Positions 1 to 7,631 of a DNA stretch of 36,154 bases are shown in pieces. Location of the stretch: NCBI RefSeq assembly GCF_001897685.1, contig NZ_MKUG01000002.1, positions 1 to 36,154 of the forward strand, read 5' to 3'. A program made the translations under genes and the position numbers. The notes under the pieces were generated by a model. It was not told the DNA's origin. It made no database searches and worked only from the letters and a program-made list of their open reading frames with translations. Origin of the DNA: Thiobacillus sp. 65-1402. Lineage in GTDB: Bacteria > Pseudomonadota > Gammaproteobacteria > Burkholderiales > Thiobacillaceae. The stretch's first letter is position 1, and every line of letters begins with the position of its first letter.

Positions 1-93
1 GACCGGCACCTCGCCATCCTGGAAGGCGAGAAGGCCGCCGCCGCGGCCATGCCGGAACTGAAGGCCCGGCTCGCCAGGGCGCGGGCGCGCTGA
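1..93 (+). CDS. C-terminal end of an unidentified protein (partial)
   Basis: The window opens inside a reading frame that stays open for 30 codons and stops with TGA at 91-93. The visible tail is rich in Ala, Glu, Lys and Arg and ends in a run of Ala-Arg repeats, which suggests a charged helical C-terminus. There is too little sequence to name a family. The plus-strand orientation makes it convergent with the diguanylate cyclase gene that ends at 205. No terminator is obvious between them. Confidence 0.45.
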   Translation, partial: DRHLAILEGEKAAAAAMPELKARLARARAR

Positions 94-204
94 CGCCGGG
101 CGCGGAGGTCGGCAGCGGGGTTGTTCGAGCGGCGGCATTCTTCTCGCGCCTGCCAGACCCCGTAGAAGCGACAGCGGTCGCGGCATCGCACCGCGCGAGC
201 GGCC

Positions 205-1503
205 TTACGCGGCTGAAGCGGCGGCCTCGCGGTAGGTGTTCTTGCCGTCGCGCTTTGCCGCATACAGCGCCGCGTCCGCCTTCTTCAGCAGCTCGTCCAG
301 CGTTTCGCCGTCGGCGCAGCACATGGCGATCCCCACCGACGCCCCGATGCGTGCGCTTCCCCCCGCGGCAAGCGGGATCGGCTGGCACAGGCTGTTCACC
401 ACGCGGCCGGCGACCTCGCACGCCGCCTTCGCATCGTCGACCTGGCCCAGCACGATGACGAACTCGTCGCCGCCGAAACGGGCGATGACATCCGACTCGC
501 GGAGCAGCTGCTGCATCCGTTCCGCCGCCGCCAGCAGAACCGCGTCGCCGGCTGCGTGCCCATGGCGGTCGTTGACCGCCTTGAATTCGTCCAGATCGAC
601 CGCCAGCACCGCCATCTGTTTTCCCGAGCGCCGGGCGCCGGCGATCAAGTGCCTGGCGTTTTCGTTGAGGAAGCGCCGGTTGGCCAGGCCCGTCAGCGGA
701 TCGCGCAGGCTGAGCTGGCGGATCGTCCGCTCGGCCTCGATCCCCGCCCCGATCAGGCGGACGCTTTTGCGGTACAGCCCGATGAGCGCCAATCCCATCC
801 ACAGGCCGGCCACGGCGAGCAGCGCCAAGGACACGTTCTGGCCGCGCACGCGTGCCGTTTCGCGCGTTTCCAGCTGCTCCAGCTCTTCCCGCCCGGTCTC
901 GATCAGGATGCGGTGGATCTGCTCGATGGCGGACTTGTCGAATCCCGCCAGTTCGCGCTCCGGCGGCGTGGCGTCGCCGCCCGCCTCGGCGCGCTGCCGC
1001 AGCGCGCCGAAGCCGGTTTCCAGCGCCGACTGCAGCGCCGGCAGCGGCGCCAGGCGGGCAGCCAGGGCGCCGTCCGCCCTGATCAAGTCGATCAGCTGCG
1101 CGGAACTGGGGCACGGCGACTGGCGGCATATCAGGCCGGGGTCGAGGTCGGCGGGGTCCTGCGACTCGGCGTACCTGCGAACCGCGGTGTCCAGGTTGAG
1201 CAGGTAGGTGCGCAGCGAATCGATGTAGGCGATGACCTGCCGCGTGTGGTCCACCGAGCGAACGGCCTCCTGCGAGCGCTGGTGCTGGTAGAAGATCATG
1301 GCGAACAGGAGCGTGATGATGAACGCGAAAATCAGCGCGCCCAGGCGGAGCACCCGCCGGAATCCGGCAAAGACGGACCCGTCGATGGCGGCCGGCATCG
1401 TCTCCGCATGCGTTGCGCGCGCGGCGCCGGCGGCCAGGCTCCGCTTGAGGCGCTGCACGAACAAACGGGGATTGAATTTTTTTGCCATAGGCGTGGCTGT
1501 CAT
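205..1503 (-). CDS. Membrane-anchored diguanylate cyclase (GGDEF)
   Basis: This protein probably makes the second messenger cyclic di-GMP from two GTP. From the start used here it has 432 residues: a cytoplasmic N-terminus, a membrane segment near residues 53-73, a helical periplasmic sensor region (about 75-220) with two cysteines, a second membrane segment near 223-244, and a C-terminal GGDEF domain. The active-site motif GGDEF lies at 344-348. An intact RxxD inhibitory site (RESD, 335-338) sits exactly five residues before it, so product feedback inhibition is expected. No EAL domain follows. The start is uncertain: a TTG at 1545 and ATGs at 1503 and 1488 are in frame and none has a good ribosome site. 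The sensor region resembles CHASE3-like helical domains in layout only, and its ligand is unknown. Confidence 0.9.
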   Translation of the reverse strand: MTATPMAKKFNPRLFVQRLKRSLAAGAARATHAETMPAAIDGSVFAGFRRVLRLGALIFAFIITLLFAMIFYQHQRSQEAVRSVDHTRQVIAYIDSLRTYLLNLDTAVRRYAESQDPADLDPGLICRQSPCPSSAQLIDLIRADGALAARLAPLPALQSALETGFGALRQRAEAGGDATPPERELAGFDKSAIEQIHRILIETGREELEQLETRETARVRGQNVSLALLAVAGLWMGLALIGLYRKSVRLIGAGIEAERTIRQLSLRDPLTGLANRRFLNENARHLIAGARRSGKQMAVLAVDLDEFKAVNDRHGHAAGDAVLLAAAERMQQLLRESDVIARFGGDEFVIVLGQVDDAKAACEVAGRVVNSLCQPIPLAAGGSARIGASVGIAMCCADGETLDELLKKADAALYAAKRDGKNTYREAAASAA

Positions 1504-1620
1504 GGCAGACGGAAAACTCTGAATACTAGCGGGCTTTTGCGGCAAGCGCCGCGATGCGGATGCGCGTGGCGATTCGGCTCGAACGGCCGGGCAGTGCGCG
1601 GGAATGGGGCGGGTCGGGGA

Positions 1621-1682
1621 GGGAAAAAACGCGACCGCGCGGATTCGCGGGCGCGGCGCCGCTCAGGGCAGCGCCGCGCCCG
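1621..1682 (-). terminator. Likely terminator of the HU gene
   Basis: Directly downstream of the HU stop codon, 12-base arms at 1648-1659 and 1671-1682 form a perfect GC-rich inverted repeat with an 11-base loop. Read on the minus strand, a second small GC hairpin and a T6 run (complement of 1624-1629) follow. The T-run is further from the main stem than in a textbook terminator, so the smaller hairpin may be the working one. Confidence 0.5.
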
Positions 1683-1694
1683 GCATTTGCCGCA

Positions 1695-1991
1695 TTACTT
1701 CTTCTTGGCGGCTTTCTTTCCGGCAACGGCGGCCTTGAAACCGGCGCCCGCCGTGAAGCGCGGCACGGTCGTCGCCGCGATCTTGATTTCCTTGCCGGTC
1801 TGCGGGTTGCGGCCGGTACGGGCAGCGCGCTTGCTGGACTTGAAGGAGCCGAAGCCGACGAGCGTCACGGAATCGCCCTTGGCGACGGCTTTGACGACTG
1901 CGTCGAGGATGGCGTCGAGCGCTCTGCCGGCGGCGGCCTTGCTGATGTCGGCTTCGGATGCAGCCACGTCGATCAATTCGGATTTGTTCAT
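1695..1991 (-). CDS. hupB: HU family DNA-binding protein
   Basis: This is a histone-like nucleoid protein that bends DNA without sequence specificity and works as a dimer. It has 98 residues: an N-terminal helical dimerisation half beginning MNKSELID, the family signature [10 protein letters not shown] in the beta-arm, and the PRFTAG stretch that leads to the last helix. The C-terminus carries a lysine-rich tail (GKKAAKKK) that extends it a little beyond the usual 90 residues, as seen in several betaproteobacterial HU-beta proteins. A good ribosome site (AAAGGA) lies 7 bases before the ATG. It is a single-gene unit with its own terminator downstream. Confidence 0.95.
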   Translation of the reverse strand: MNKSELIDVAASEADISKAAAGRALDAILDAVVKAVAKGDSVTLVGFGSFKSSKRAARTGRNPQTGKEIKIAATTVPRFTAGAGFKAAVAGKKAAKKK

Positions 1992-2244
1992 GTATGTCCT
2001 TTAAGTTGGTGTGAAAACGAGGTGCCTCAAGCGTTCAAGCCGCGCCGGCCCTTTCGCGAACAGGTGCTGCCAACCGAAACGCCGCATTGATTATCGGCCT
2101 ACCGGCGCGAATCTTGAAGCCCCGAATCTTCCATGTTTTATTCGTGGAGGTCGAGCCTTTCGATGCGCCCGGCTGCCGCCGCCCCGGCCGGCAGCGCGGG
2201 AATCACCGCGGACGGGCCCGGAAACGCCGCCCCGGCCGGCGGTC

Positions 2245-3861
2245 CTAGCTCGGGTTTTCCGGCCGCGGCGGCTCCTTGCCGTTGGCGAGGCGCCCCTGCG
2301 AAAGGTAATGGCAGATGCGCCAGATGTGATGGCCCGTGCGTTCCATCCAGCGGTAGGCGTCGGTCTTGCGCAGGGCATTCGCCGGACTGGCGCTCGGCGC
2401 CGCCATGTCCTGCAGCAGGTCGTGCCGCACCTGGCGCGACAGGGCGGCCAGGGTCACCGCATCGAGTTCCAGCTGTTCCAGGCAGGGGGCCAGGTTTTTC
2501 CTGGCCAGGCCCTGGCGCGCCAGCGCCAGCATTTCGCGGCTGTTCTCGATTGCCCAGGCATAGTCCGCATCGGAAAAATCGATTCCGGCCTGGGCCAGAT
2601 CGTGCAAGCGGTTGTGAAAGCGCAACAGGTGATCGATGGAATGCAGCTGGGCGATGCGCTGGGCGCCCAGCCGCGCGTCGCCGGGCGGCAGCTGGATGCG
2701 GCTGACGAAATCATAGGTGCGCTCCAGGGAGTGGCCGGCTTGCGCCAGGCCGCCGCCCTGGCTTGCCGGGGCGCCCAGCGACAGCAGCGTGCCGTAGAAA
2801 TCGAACAGCCGCGCGGCCAGCTGCTCCAGCGCCCGCTGCGATGCTTCCAGCGCCACGGCGGGGATGGCGAGCAGGCTGTGATCCAGCCGCTGGGTGATGC
2901 TGTCGCCGCGGTCGGGCAGGATGCGCTCGACGAGCCGGCCAAAGCGCGGGGTAAAAGGCAGGAACAGGAGCGCCCCCACGGCGATGAAAAGGGTGTGAAA
3001 GGCCGCCAGGCTGGTGGCGCCCGGTTGCAGGCCGACGTATGCCCCGGCCAGGTCGATCAGAAAAAAGAACGCCGGCAGCAGCACGATGGCGATCAGCCCC
3101 GCCACCGAGTTGAACAGGATGTAGGCCAGCGCCGTGCGCTTGGCGTAGATGCTGCCGCCGATTGCCGCCAGGGCTCCGGTGAGGGTGGTGCCGATGGCGG
3201 CGCCCACCACCAGCGCAGCCGCCTGCTCGAAATTGATGGTCGCGGTATGGAGGGCCGTCAGGGTGGTGGCGATGGCGGCGGAAGACGATTGCAGGATCGC
3301 CGTCATCGCCAGGCCGATCAGCATGGCCGCAATACGCGCCGAATATCCCCCGTCGGGCAAATCGGCAAGGCTGAGCACGGCGGAGAGTCCGCGCATCCCC
3401 TCCTGCAGAGTGTTCAGGCCGAGGAACATCAGGCCGAATCCAGCCAGGGACATGCCCAGCGCGGCCCCGCGCGCCGGGGTCAGCAATTTCAGCAGCGCGC
3501 CGATGCCGATCAGCGGCAGGGTGTAGAAACCCAGGTTCACTTTCAGGCCCAGGCCGGCGACGATCCAGCCCGTCGCGGTATTGCCCAGGCTGGCGCCGAT
3601 GACGACGCCGATCGCCTGCGAAAACGTGATCAGGCCCGCACTGACGAAGCCGATCAGGGTGACCGTCGTGGCGGTCGACGATTGAACCAGGGCGGTGACG
3701 AAAGTGCCGGAAACGAAGGCTTTGGAGGGGGTGCCCGTGAACCGCACCAAGGCCCGCCCCAGGGTGCCGCCGGCAAAGGCCACGAGTCCGTCGGACAGCA
3801 GCATCATGCCGACCAGAAACAATCCGATGCCACCGGCAAACGGAAAAAATATATCCAGCAT
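2245..3861 (-). CDS. Na+/phosphate cotransporter family protein with PhoU-like tail
   Basis: This is a NptA/YjbB-type membrane protein. The family couples sodium to phosphate movement, and many bacterial members export phosphate. With the ATG at 3861 it has 538 residues. The N-terminal two thirds is hydrophobic and contains the two inverted-repeat hallmark motifs, QSSTA at 60-64 and QSSSA at 191-195. The C-terminal third (about 340-538) is soluble and helical, in the position of a PhoU-like domain. The frame stays open 44 codons further upstream, but that extension is charged and unlike the family, so the start before LDIFFPFAGG is preferred. The next gene upstream (sohB) ends 254 bases away, so this is probably a separate transcription unit. 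Whether it is an importer or an exporter cannot be told. Confidence 0.88.
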   Translation of the reverse strand: MLDIFFPFAGGIGLFLVGMMLLSDGLVAFAGGTLGRALVRFTGTPSKAFVSGTFVTALVQSSTATTVTLIGFVSAGLITFSQAIGVVIGASLGNTATGWIVAGLGLKVNLGFYTLPLIGIGALLKLLTPARGAALGMSLAGFGLMFLGLNTLQEGMRGLSAVLSLADLPDGGYSARIAAMLIGLAMTAILQSSSAAIATTLTALHTATINFEQAAALVVGAAIGTTLTGALAAIGGSIYAKRTALAYILFNSVAGLIAIVLLPAFFFLIDLAGAYVGLQPGATSLAAFHTLFIAVGALLFLPFTPRFGRLVERILPDRGDSITQRLDHSLLAIPAVALEASQRALEQLAARLFDFYGTLLSLGAPASQGGGLAQAGHSLERTYDFVSRIQLPPGDARLGAQRIAQLHSIDHLLRFHNRLHDLAQAGIDFSDADYAWAIENSREMLALARQGLARKNLAPCLEQLELDAVTLAALSRQVRHDLLQDMAAPSASPANALRKTDAYRWMERTGHHIWRICHYLSQGRLANGKEPPRPENPS

Positions 3862-4114
3862 GTGAGAGCAATCCGTGCGCTTGATGGTCCCGGGGAATTT
3901 AACACGGGCTGCATGGGCGGTTATCCGCCATGCCGCCAGGTCGGGCCATGTGGCCCCGGATTGTCTGGATGCCGCCGCTACTGCTCCCTGCAAGACCGAT
4001 GGGGTGCGAACGGGACGGCGGGTGTCCGAAAAAGCCGGGTCAGTTCAGGCCCGATTTACCTTGTTGACGCCGCACCGCGCTTGATTTCGCACGAAGCTAC
4101 GTTGCCGCTCTCGC

Positions 4115-5119
4115 TCAGCCAAGCGGGTAAGGCGGCTGCCAGACGCCGTCCCAGGCGGACTGGGCCGAGACGCGCAGGCGCTCGGGGAGGCTGAGCTTGC
4201 GCTGGAAACCGACCTGCAGGACACGGCCGCGCTGGCAGGCGCCGCGAATGATTTCGTCGCTGGTTGCGAGTTCGTCCACCAGGCCCAGTTCCAGGGCTTT
4301 GCTGCCGAGCCAGGCCTCGCCGGTGGCGACCTTTGCCATGTCGAGCTGGGCGCGGCGGCCTTGCACGAAGGCCTGGAAAAGCGCGTGGACTTCCTCCAGC
4401 TCCTCGCGCAGCTTGGCGCGGCCGGCTTCGGTGTTTTCGCCGAACAGGCTCACGGTGCGCTTGTATTGGCCTGCGGTGAATTGTTCCCAGTCGATGTTTC
4501 TGGCCTGCAGCCAGCGGTGAAAGTTGGGAATCTGCGCGATCACGCCGATGGAGCCGACCAGCGCGAAAGGCGAGGCGACGATGCGGTCGGCGACGGCGGC
4601 CATCAGGTAACCGCCGCTGGCGGCCACCGTGTCCACCATCACGGTCAGCGGCAACTGCGCGTCGCGCAACCGCAGCAGCTGGGCGGCGGCAAGTCCGTAG
4701 CGGTTGACCATGCCGCCGCCGCTTTCGAGCCGCAACAACACCGCGTCACCCGGTTTGGCCACTTGCAGGATGGCGCTGATTTCCTCGCGCAGGGCGGTAA
4801 AGGCCGAGGCGCGGATGTCGCCCTTGAAGTCCAGCAGATAGCTGCTGGCTTCTGTTTCCGCTCTTTTCAGCCGGGCCTTGCGTTCCGCCTTGCGCTGCTT
4901 TTGCAGGGTCCGGTGGGATTTCCTGGAGAGCTGCGCGGCCTGGATCCTGTCGCCGGCCGCTTCGAGCCGGCGGTTGATGTCCGTCACCTCGATGTGGCCG
5001 GCATCCTTGGCCCTGCGACGCGACAAGGCGGCCAGGCCGGCGACAAGGCCGATGGCGGCCAGCACCAGGGTGGCCATTTCGGCAAGAAACAGGATGTATT
5101 GCGCGGCAAGGCCGTTCAT
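4115..5119 (-). CDS. sohB: SohB-type membrane serine protease
   Basis: This is an inner-membrane peptidase of the S49 (protease IV / SohB) family, thought to degrade cleaved signal peptides or misfolded membrane proteins. Its 334 residues begin with a membrane anchor (about 8-33), then a highly basic charged linker (about 34-92) and the catalytic fold. The likely nucleophile is Ser168 in VAASGGYL. The likely general base is Lys220 in the QYKRT segment, 52 residues later, as expected for a Ser-Lys dyad. There is one S49 domain, as in SohB, rather than the duplicated domain of SppA. The DUF2892 gene lies 51 bases upstream on the same strand, so the two may be cotranscribed. Confidence 0.9.
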   Translation of the reverse strand: MNGLAAQYILFLAEMATLVLAAIGLVAGLAALSRRRAKDAGHIEVTDINRRLEAAGDRIQAAQLSRKSHRTLQKQRKAERKARLKRAETEASSYLLDFKGDIRASAFTALREEISAILQVAKPGDAVLLRLESGGGMVNRYGLAAAQLLRLRDAQLPLTVMVDTVAASGGYLMAAVADRIVASPFALVGSIGVIAQIPNFHRWLQARNIDWEQFTAGQYKRTVSLFGENTEAGRAKLREELEEVHALFQAFVQGRRAQLDMAKVATGEAWLGSKALELGLVDELATSDEIIRGACQRGRVLQVGFQRKLSLPERLRVSAQSAWDGVWQPPYPLG

Positions 5120-5170
5120 GGCGTGCGATGCGGAGGTCCGGCGCTGCGGCGAACGGCTCGGGCGGGGCGC

Positions 5171-5386
5171 CTAGCGCAGGGCTTTGTCCGACTTCCGGGT
5201 GGAGATGCCGAACGGCACGTAGCTCGGGCACCAGCCGATGAGGCTGGTCACCAGGAAGGCCGCTGCGATGATGCCGAGAATGATCGCTGCCGTGCCGGTG
5301 ATCTGGCCGGTGAAATACAGAACCGCGATGATCGCGACCACGACGAGGCGGATGACCTTGTCCGCCGTACCCATGTTCGGCTTCAT
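5171..5386 (-). CDS. DUF2892 (YgaP-like) small inner-membrane protein
   Basis: This is a 71-residue protein with a short charged start (MKPNMGTADKVIR), two closely spaced membrane segments (about 13-30 and 34-50) and the C-terminal signature GWCPSYVPFGISTRK. That tail is typical of the DUF2892 membrane domain found alone or behind rhodanese domains in YgaP. No rhodanese is attached here. A strong ribosome site (AAAGGAGG, 6 bases before the ATG) fixes the start. Molecular function is unknown for stand-alone members. In sulfur oxidisers they often sit near sulfur genes, but no such gene adjoins this one. Confidence 0.88.
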   Translation of the reverse strand: MKPNMGTADKVIRLVVVAIIAVLYFTGQITGTAAIILGIIAAAFLVTSLIGWCPSYVPFGISTRKSDKALR

Positions 5387-5429
5387 TTTGCAGCCTCCTT
5401 TCCGGCACCGCTGGAGTCTTCAGCGTAGC

Positions 5430-5519
5430 CTAGAAAAAGTGCCGGACAAGCAGCACCAGCCCCGCGATCACGGCCAGGCACAGGGTGCATGCCAGGATGA
5501 GCTTCACGTAGTTGGGCAT
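5430..5519 (-). CDS. Possible 29-residue single-span membrane peptide
   Basis: A minus-strand frame from ATG (5517-5519) to TAG (5430-5432) encodes a 29-residue peptide starting MPNYVKLIL and ending LLVRHFF. It is almost entirely one hydrophobic helix with two cysteines at 11 and 14 and basic residues at both ends, the composition expected of a small membrane protein. It lies 44 bases upstream of the DUF2892 gene on the same strand. There is no clear ribosome site, so expression is uncertain. The composition argues that it is more than a chance frame. Confidence 0.35.
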   Translation of the reverse strand: MPNYVKLILACTLCLAVIAGLVLLVRHFF

Positions 5520-6047
5520 GGCGTGGGGCGCGGTGACAATGACCTGGTCGCTTGTTTATAGCCAAAGGAAACGCGTGGTCATGGGTAACCATCGGGTCTG
5601 CCCCTATGTGTCATACGCCATGCCGCCATAAAGGTTTTGGCATCGATACCGATAGGTCTGGAAGGGGGAAGAAGGGTCCGACGTATGGCCTGCCGGGTTC
5701 CTGGATTTGATTTGCAAGCCTGCCCCGGCCCCGATACGCGTGCATCGGACCTTGAATACAAAGATGGACATGGCATCGCTGCTGTTGAAGTCGGCTGACT
5801 ATGGCGACTCTATTTCTACTGCGAAGCAGGCGAAAAGCAGTTGCAAGAAATGGCCTTACGAAGTCGAGCAGCCTGATGGATGAGGCCACAGGTGTGTTTC
5901 AGTCGGCATGAGGCCCCTTATTCCGGGCATGACGGCTGGCTATCAATAAAAACCACAAGGAGCGATCGTGTTATACACCGTAGTCAAAACGATATATGCA
6001 CCTTTCAAGGTGCATATTGCACGTCAGGGCTTTTATCAGGAGAAGAA
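5520..6047. other. Junction region with no intact gene before the integron cassettes
   Basis: Base composition drops here relative to the flanking genes. Both strands hold only short frames without recognisable products, apart from a probable GGDEF remnant at 5738-5883. A GTTATAC sequence at 5970-5976 has the form of an integron core site (GTTRRRY with one deviation) and could be the left edge of the first cassette or part of an old attI. It does not match the partner core of the first cassette well, so this boundary is tentative. No integrase-like frame was found. Confidence 0.5.
5738..5883 (+). pseudogene. Probable remnant of a GGDEF-domain C-terminus
   Basis: Across shifted frames the text reads like the end of a GGDEF domain. 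One frame gives ACIG and then, one base shifted, LEYKDGHGIAA. A second shift gives LLLKSAD followed by an STAKQAKSS segment that stops at TGA 5881-5883. The family pattern at this point is SIGIA-YP-DG...LLK-AD-AMY-AK-AGK. At least two frameshifts separate the pieces and the catalytic GGDEF motif itself is not visible. This is an interpretation of degenerate sequence; the order and spacing of the pieces support it, but chance resemblance cannot be excluded. Confidence 0.4.
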
Positions 6048-6458
6048 ATGCCGGTCGTAATTACGTTTGATATTGAAGGCGCTCCGCCACAAGAGCGAAA
6101 CAGAATTCAAAGCCTCTTTGAACGTTTGGGTTGGCAAAACCTCGGAGGTAGCTCTTATCGGTACCCCAAATTGGGCACAACCGATCAGCCAGTTGAGGAC
6201 TGGTTTAATCATGTAATACCTGCCTTAACTTTGTTTAGGCAGTACCTGATTGAAAGCAAGCGCCCCTTGAGTTGTTTCACCCTCGATATTCAATCAACAA
6301 CTGGATGTGACCCAAATACCGACTTTGGCACCCCTCCGGTAGCCGGAAAATCCGTCAAACTCTATGAGCCAAAAAACGCATCGTTTGGCAAGAAACAACT
6401 TCAGAAATGGATCGACTCGCTGAAATTTCCATATGATGTTGGTGACAAAAAGCCCTAA
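6048..6458 (+). CDS. Integron cassette protein 1, unknown function
   Basis: This 136-residue protein is of unrecognised family. The start at ATG 6048 is supported by AGGAGAAG just upstream; the frame is open further upstream but codes nothing plausible. The N-terminus (MPVVITFDIEGAP) followed by a helix (ERNRIQSLFERLGW) and NLGGSSYRYP has a beta-alpha-beta rhythm reminiscent of small ferredoxin-like folds such as Cas2/VapD-like proteins. This is only a secondary-structure impression and no catalytic motif is shared. A Trp-rich helical middle (VEDWFNHVIPALTLFRQYL) follows. The stop codon TAA lies inside the inverse core of the attC site, typical of cassette genes. Translation probably depends on readthrough from an upstream promoter. 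Confidence 0.75.
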   Translation: MPVVITFDIEGAPPQERNRIQSLFERLGWQNLGGSSYRYPKLGTTDQPVEDWFNHVIPALTLFRQYLIESKRPLSCFTLDIQSTTGCDPNTDFGTPPVAGKSVKLYEPKNASFGKKQLQKWIDSLKFPYDVGDKKP

Positions 6459-6521
6459 CCCATCATTCCACCAGACCTTGCGCATAAAGCCGCGCAAGTC
6501 CGGTGAATTAAAACGTTATGC
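6453..6521 (+). other. attC site of cassette 1
   Basis: A 69-base imperfect palindrome. The inverse core R'' is CCCTAAC (6453-6459) and the core R' is GTTATGC (6515-6521). The inner arms TTCCACC and GGTGAA pair with one extrahelical base, and the GACCTTGCGC / GCGCAAGTC arms form the central stem around a short ATAAAGCC loop. Unpaired extrahelical bases of this kind are what IntI recognises in the folded single strand. The inner sequence closely resembles the third site, suggesting one attC family. Confidence 0.88.
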
Positions 6522-6537
6522 CTCTTAAAGGAGCCCT

Positions 6538-6972
6538 ATGCCTATCCTGAGATCGAAGCTGATTCAAGGCACTAAGCCTGAAGCGGAAACGCTGATGAAG
6601 ATTCAAGAGCAAATGGGAGTGCCGCCTGGTGTATCAATCAACCTCATGGTGTTCGAAGTCGAGTACGACCGAAAGCAGTACTACTGCTGCTGGTCTGGTG
6701 GAGCGCTAAAGGATGGCCAGCCGTACCTAACGCTTATCGGTCAGGCGGCCATGGAGGCATTGAACAACCTGCCGATGGGAAACCAAGACACAATCATTCT
6801 CCAAGAGCTTGCCCTTGGCCCCACGCCGCTCCGAGATAAGGTAAAGGCCACCCTAAAGCGTGCGCCGCTGAACGCGAAGATTTGTTTCTTCGGTGACATG
6901 CAGGGCGAATTGGATGGTCACATGCATCACGCCTTCAATGTTGGTCAGGGAACTATCAACATTGCGCACTAA
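6538..6972 (+). CDS. Integron cassette protein 2, unknown function
   Basis: This 144-residue protein is of unrecognised family. The ATG follows a good ribosome site (AAAGGAG, 5 bases spacing) and lies 16 bases after the core site, so the cassette has a translation signal but hardly room for a promoter. The sequence is soluble, with a Tyr/Cys cluster (KQYYCCWSGG, about 57-66), a central helix (LIGQAAMEALNNL) and a His-rich C-terminal segment (DGHMHHAFN). No membrane span, signal peptide or known catalytic signature is seen. The stop TAA lies just ahead of the inverse core of its attC. Confidence 0.78.
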   Translation: MPILRSKLIQGTKPEAETLMKIQEQMGVPPGVSINLMVFEVEYDRKQYYCCWSGGALKDGQPYLTLIGQAAMEALNNLPMGNQDTIILQELALGPTPLRDKVKATLKRAPLNAKICFFGDMQGELDGHMHHAFNVGQGTINIAH

Positions 6973-6975
6973 GAG

Positions 6976-7044
6976 ACATAACCCTGCGGTCCACCGGACG
7001 CTGCGCGATAAAGCCGCGCAGCGCCGGTGACCTCCACGTTCAGC
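6976..7044 (+). other. attC site of cassette 2
   Basis: A 69-base site with inverse core ACATAAC (6976-6982) and core GTTCAGC (7038-7044). The inner GC-rich stem is GCTGCGCG / CGCGCAGC around an ATAAAGC loop, flanked by GTCCACCGG / CCGGTGAC arms. Its inverse core pairs with the core at the start of cassette 2 (GTTATGC), while its own core belongs to cassette 3, as expected after site-specific integration. Confidence 0.87.
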
Positions 7045-7053
7045 GTCTCAATC

Positions 7054-7617
7054 ATGATTCCCATCTTCGAGCAAGGTAGCGGAAACGGCATCGGCCACGG
7101 GCTTTCGTCTTTCCTTCGGCGCTTCGATGAAATTTGCGCCGAGCACCTCAGCAAAGGCCGTGCAAAGTCGTTTGCGTTCATCTTCTACGACTTCACCGAT
7201 CAAGCTATCCGCAAGATTCTGAAGAACCAGGGCGTCTTCGCCCAACTTGACCGTCTATCGGGCAAAGAACTGAGCGTCTTTTATTTACACGCTGGAACAA
7301 AGGCAACCGTTGAGGCGTTTAACGCTCATTTCTTTAGCGCGCTCGGAATCGAAGGTCAGGCCACGCTTCCCTGTGTTGTGTTCTTCCGTGTCCGCGATGG
7401 CGCCATCGAGGATGTTGAGATCGCTCAACTCGAAAGCGCTGATCTAATTCACGGCTTCTCCGAGTTGTACGGTGCAATTCAGCAATACCTCTCTGCTAAG
7501 CCAGCGGCTTCTGGTGAGCCGTCTCGCGCAATTCGCTGGTTGAAGGGAGGTGCCAAATTTCTGTCAGTGGAACTATTCCGTGCCGCACTCAAGAAAGGCA
7601 TGGAGTTCTTTTTCTAA
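7054..7617 (+). CDS. Integron cassette protein 3, unknown function
   Basis: This 187-residue protein is of unrecognised family. The ATG at 7054 sits only 9 bases after the core site; an in-frame GTG at 7027 lies inside the preceding attC and is unlikely. There is almost no space for a ribosome site, so translation may be coupled or leaderless-like. Alternating strands and helices include SFAFIFYDFTD (about 38-48) and LPCVVFFRVRDG (about 107-118). The latter resembles the cis-proline to beta-4 region of thioredoxin-like folds, but no CxxC is present. The C-terminus is basic and amphipathic (SVELFRAALKKGMEFFF), possibly membrane-associated. Confidence 0.75.
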   Translation: MIPIFEQGSGNGIGHGLSSFLRRFDEICAEHLSKGRAKSFAFIFYDFTDQAIRKILKNQGVFAQLDRLSGKELSVFYLHAGTKATVEAFNAHFFSALGIEGQATLPCVVFFRVRDGAIEDVEIAQLESADLIHGFSELYGAIQQYLSAKPAASGEPSRAIRWLKGGAKFLSVELFRAALKKGMEFFF

Positions 7618-7631
7618 TTCTATACAGAGAC

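Noticed and set aside
2011-4194. A 727-codon open frame on the plus strand opposite the phosphate transporter gene
   Set aside because: It is antisense to a well-supported membrane protein, has Gln/Arg/Gly-rich composition typical of high-GC shadow frames, and matches no family.
5579-5889. Minus-strand open frames in the junction region
   Set aside because: Short, without ribosome sites or family resemblance, and lying across the probable GGDEF remnant.
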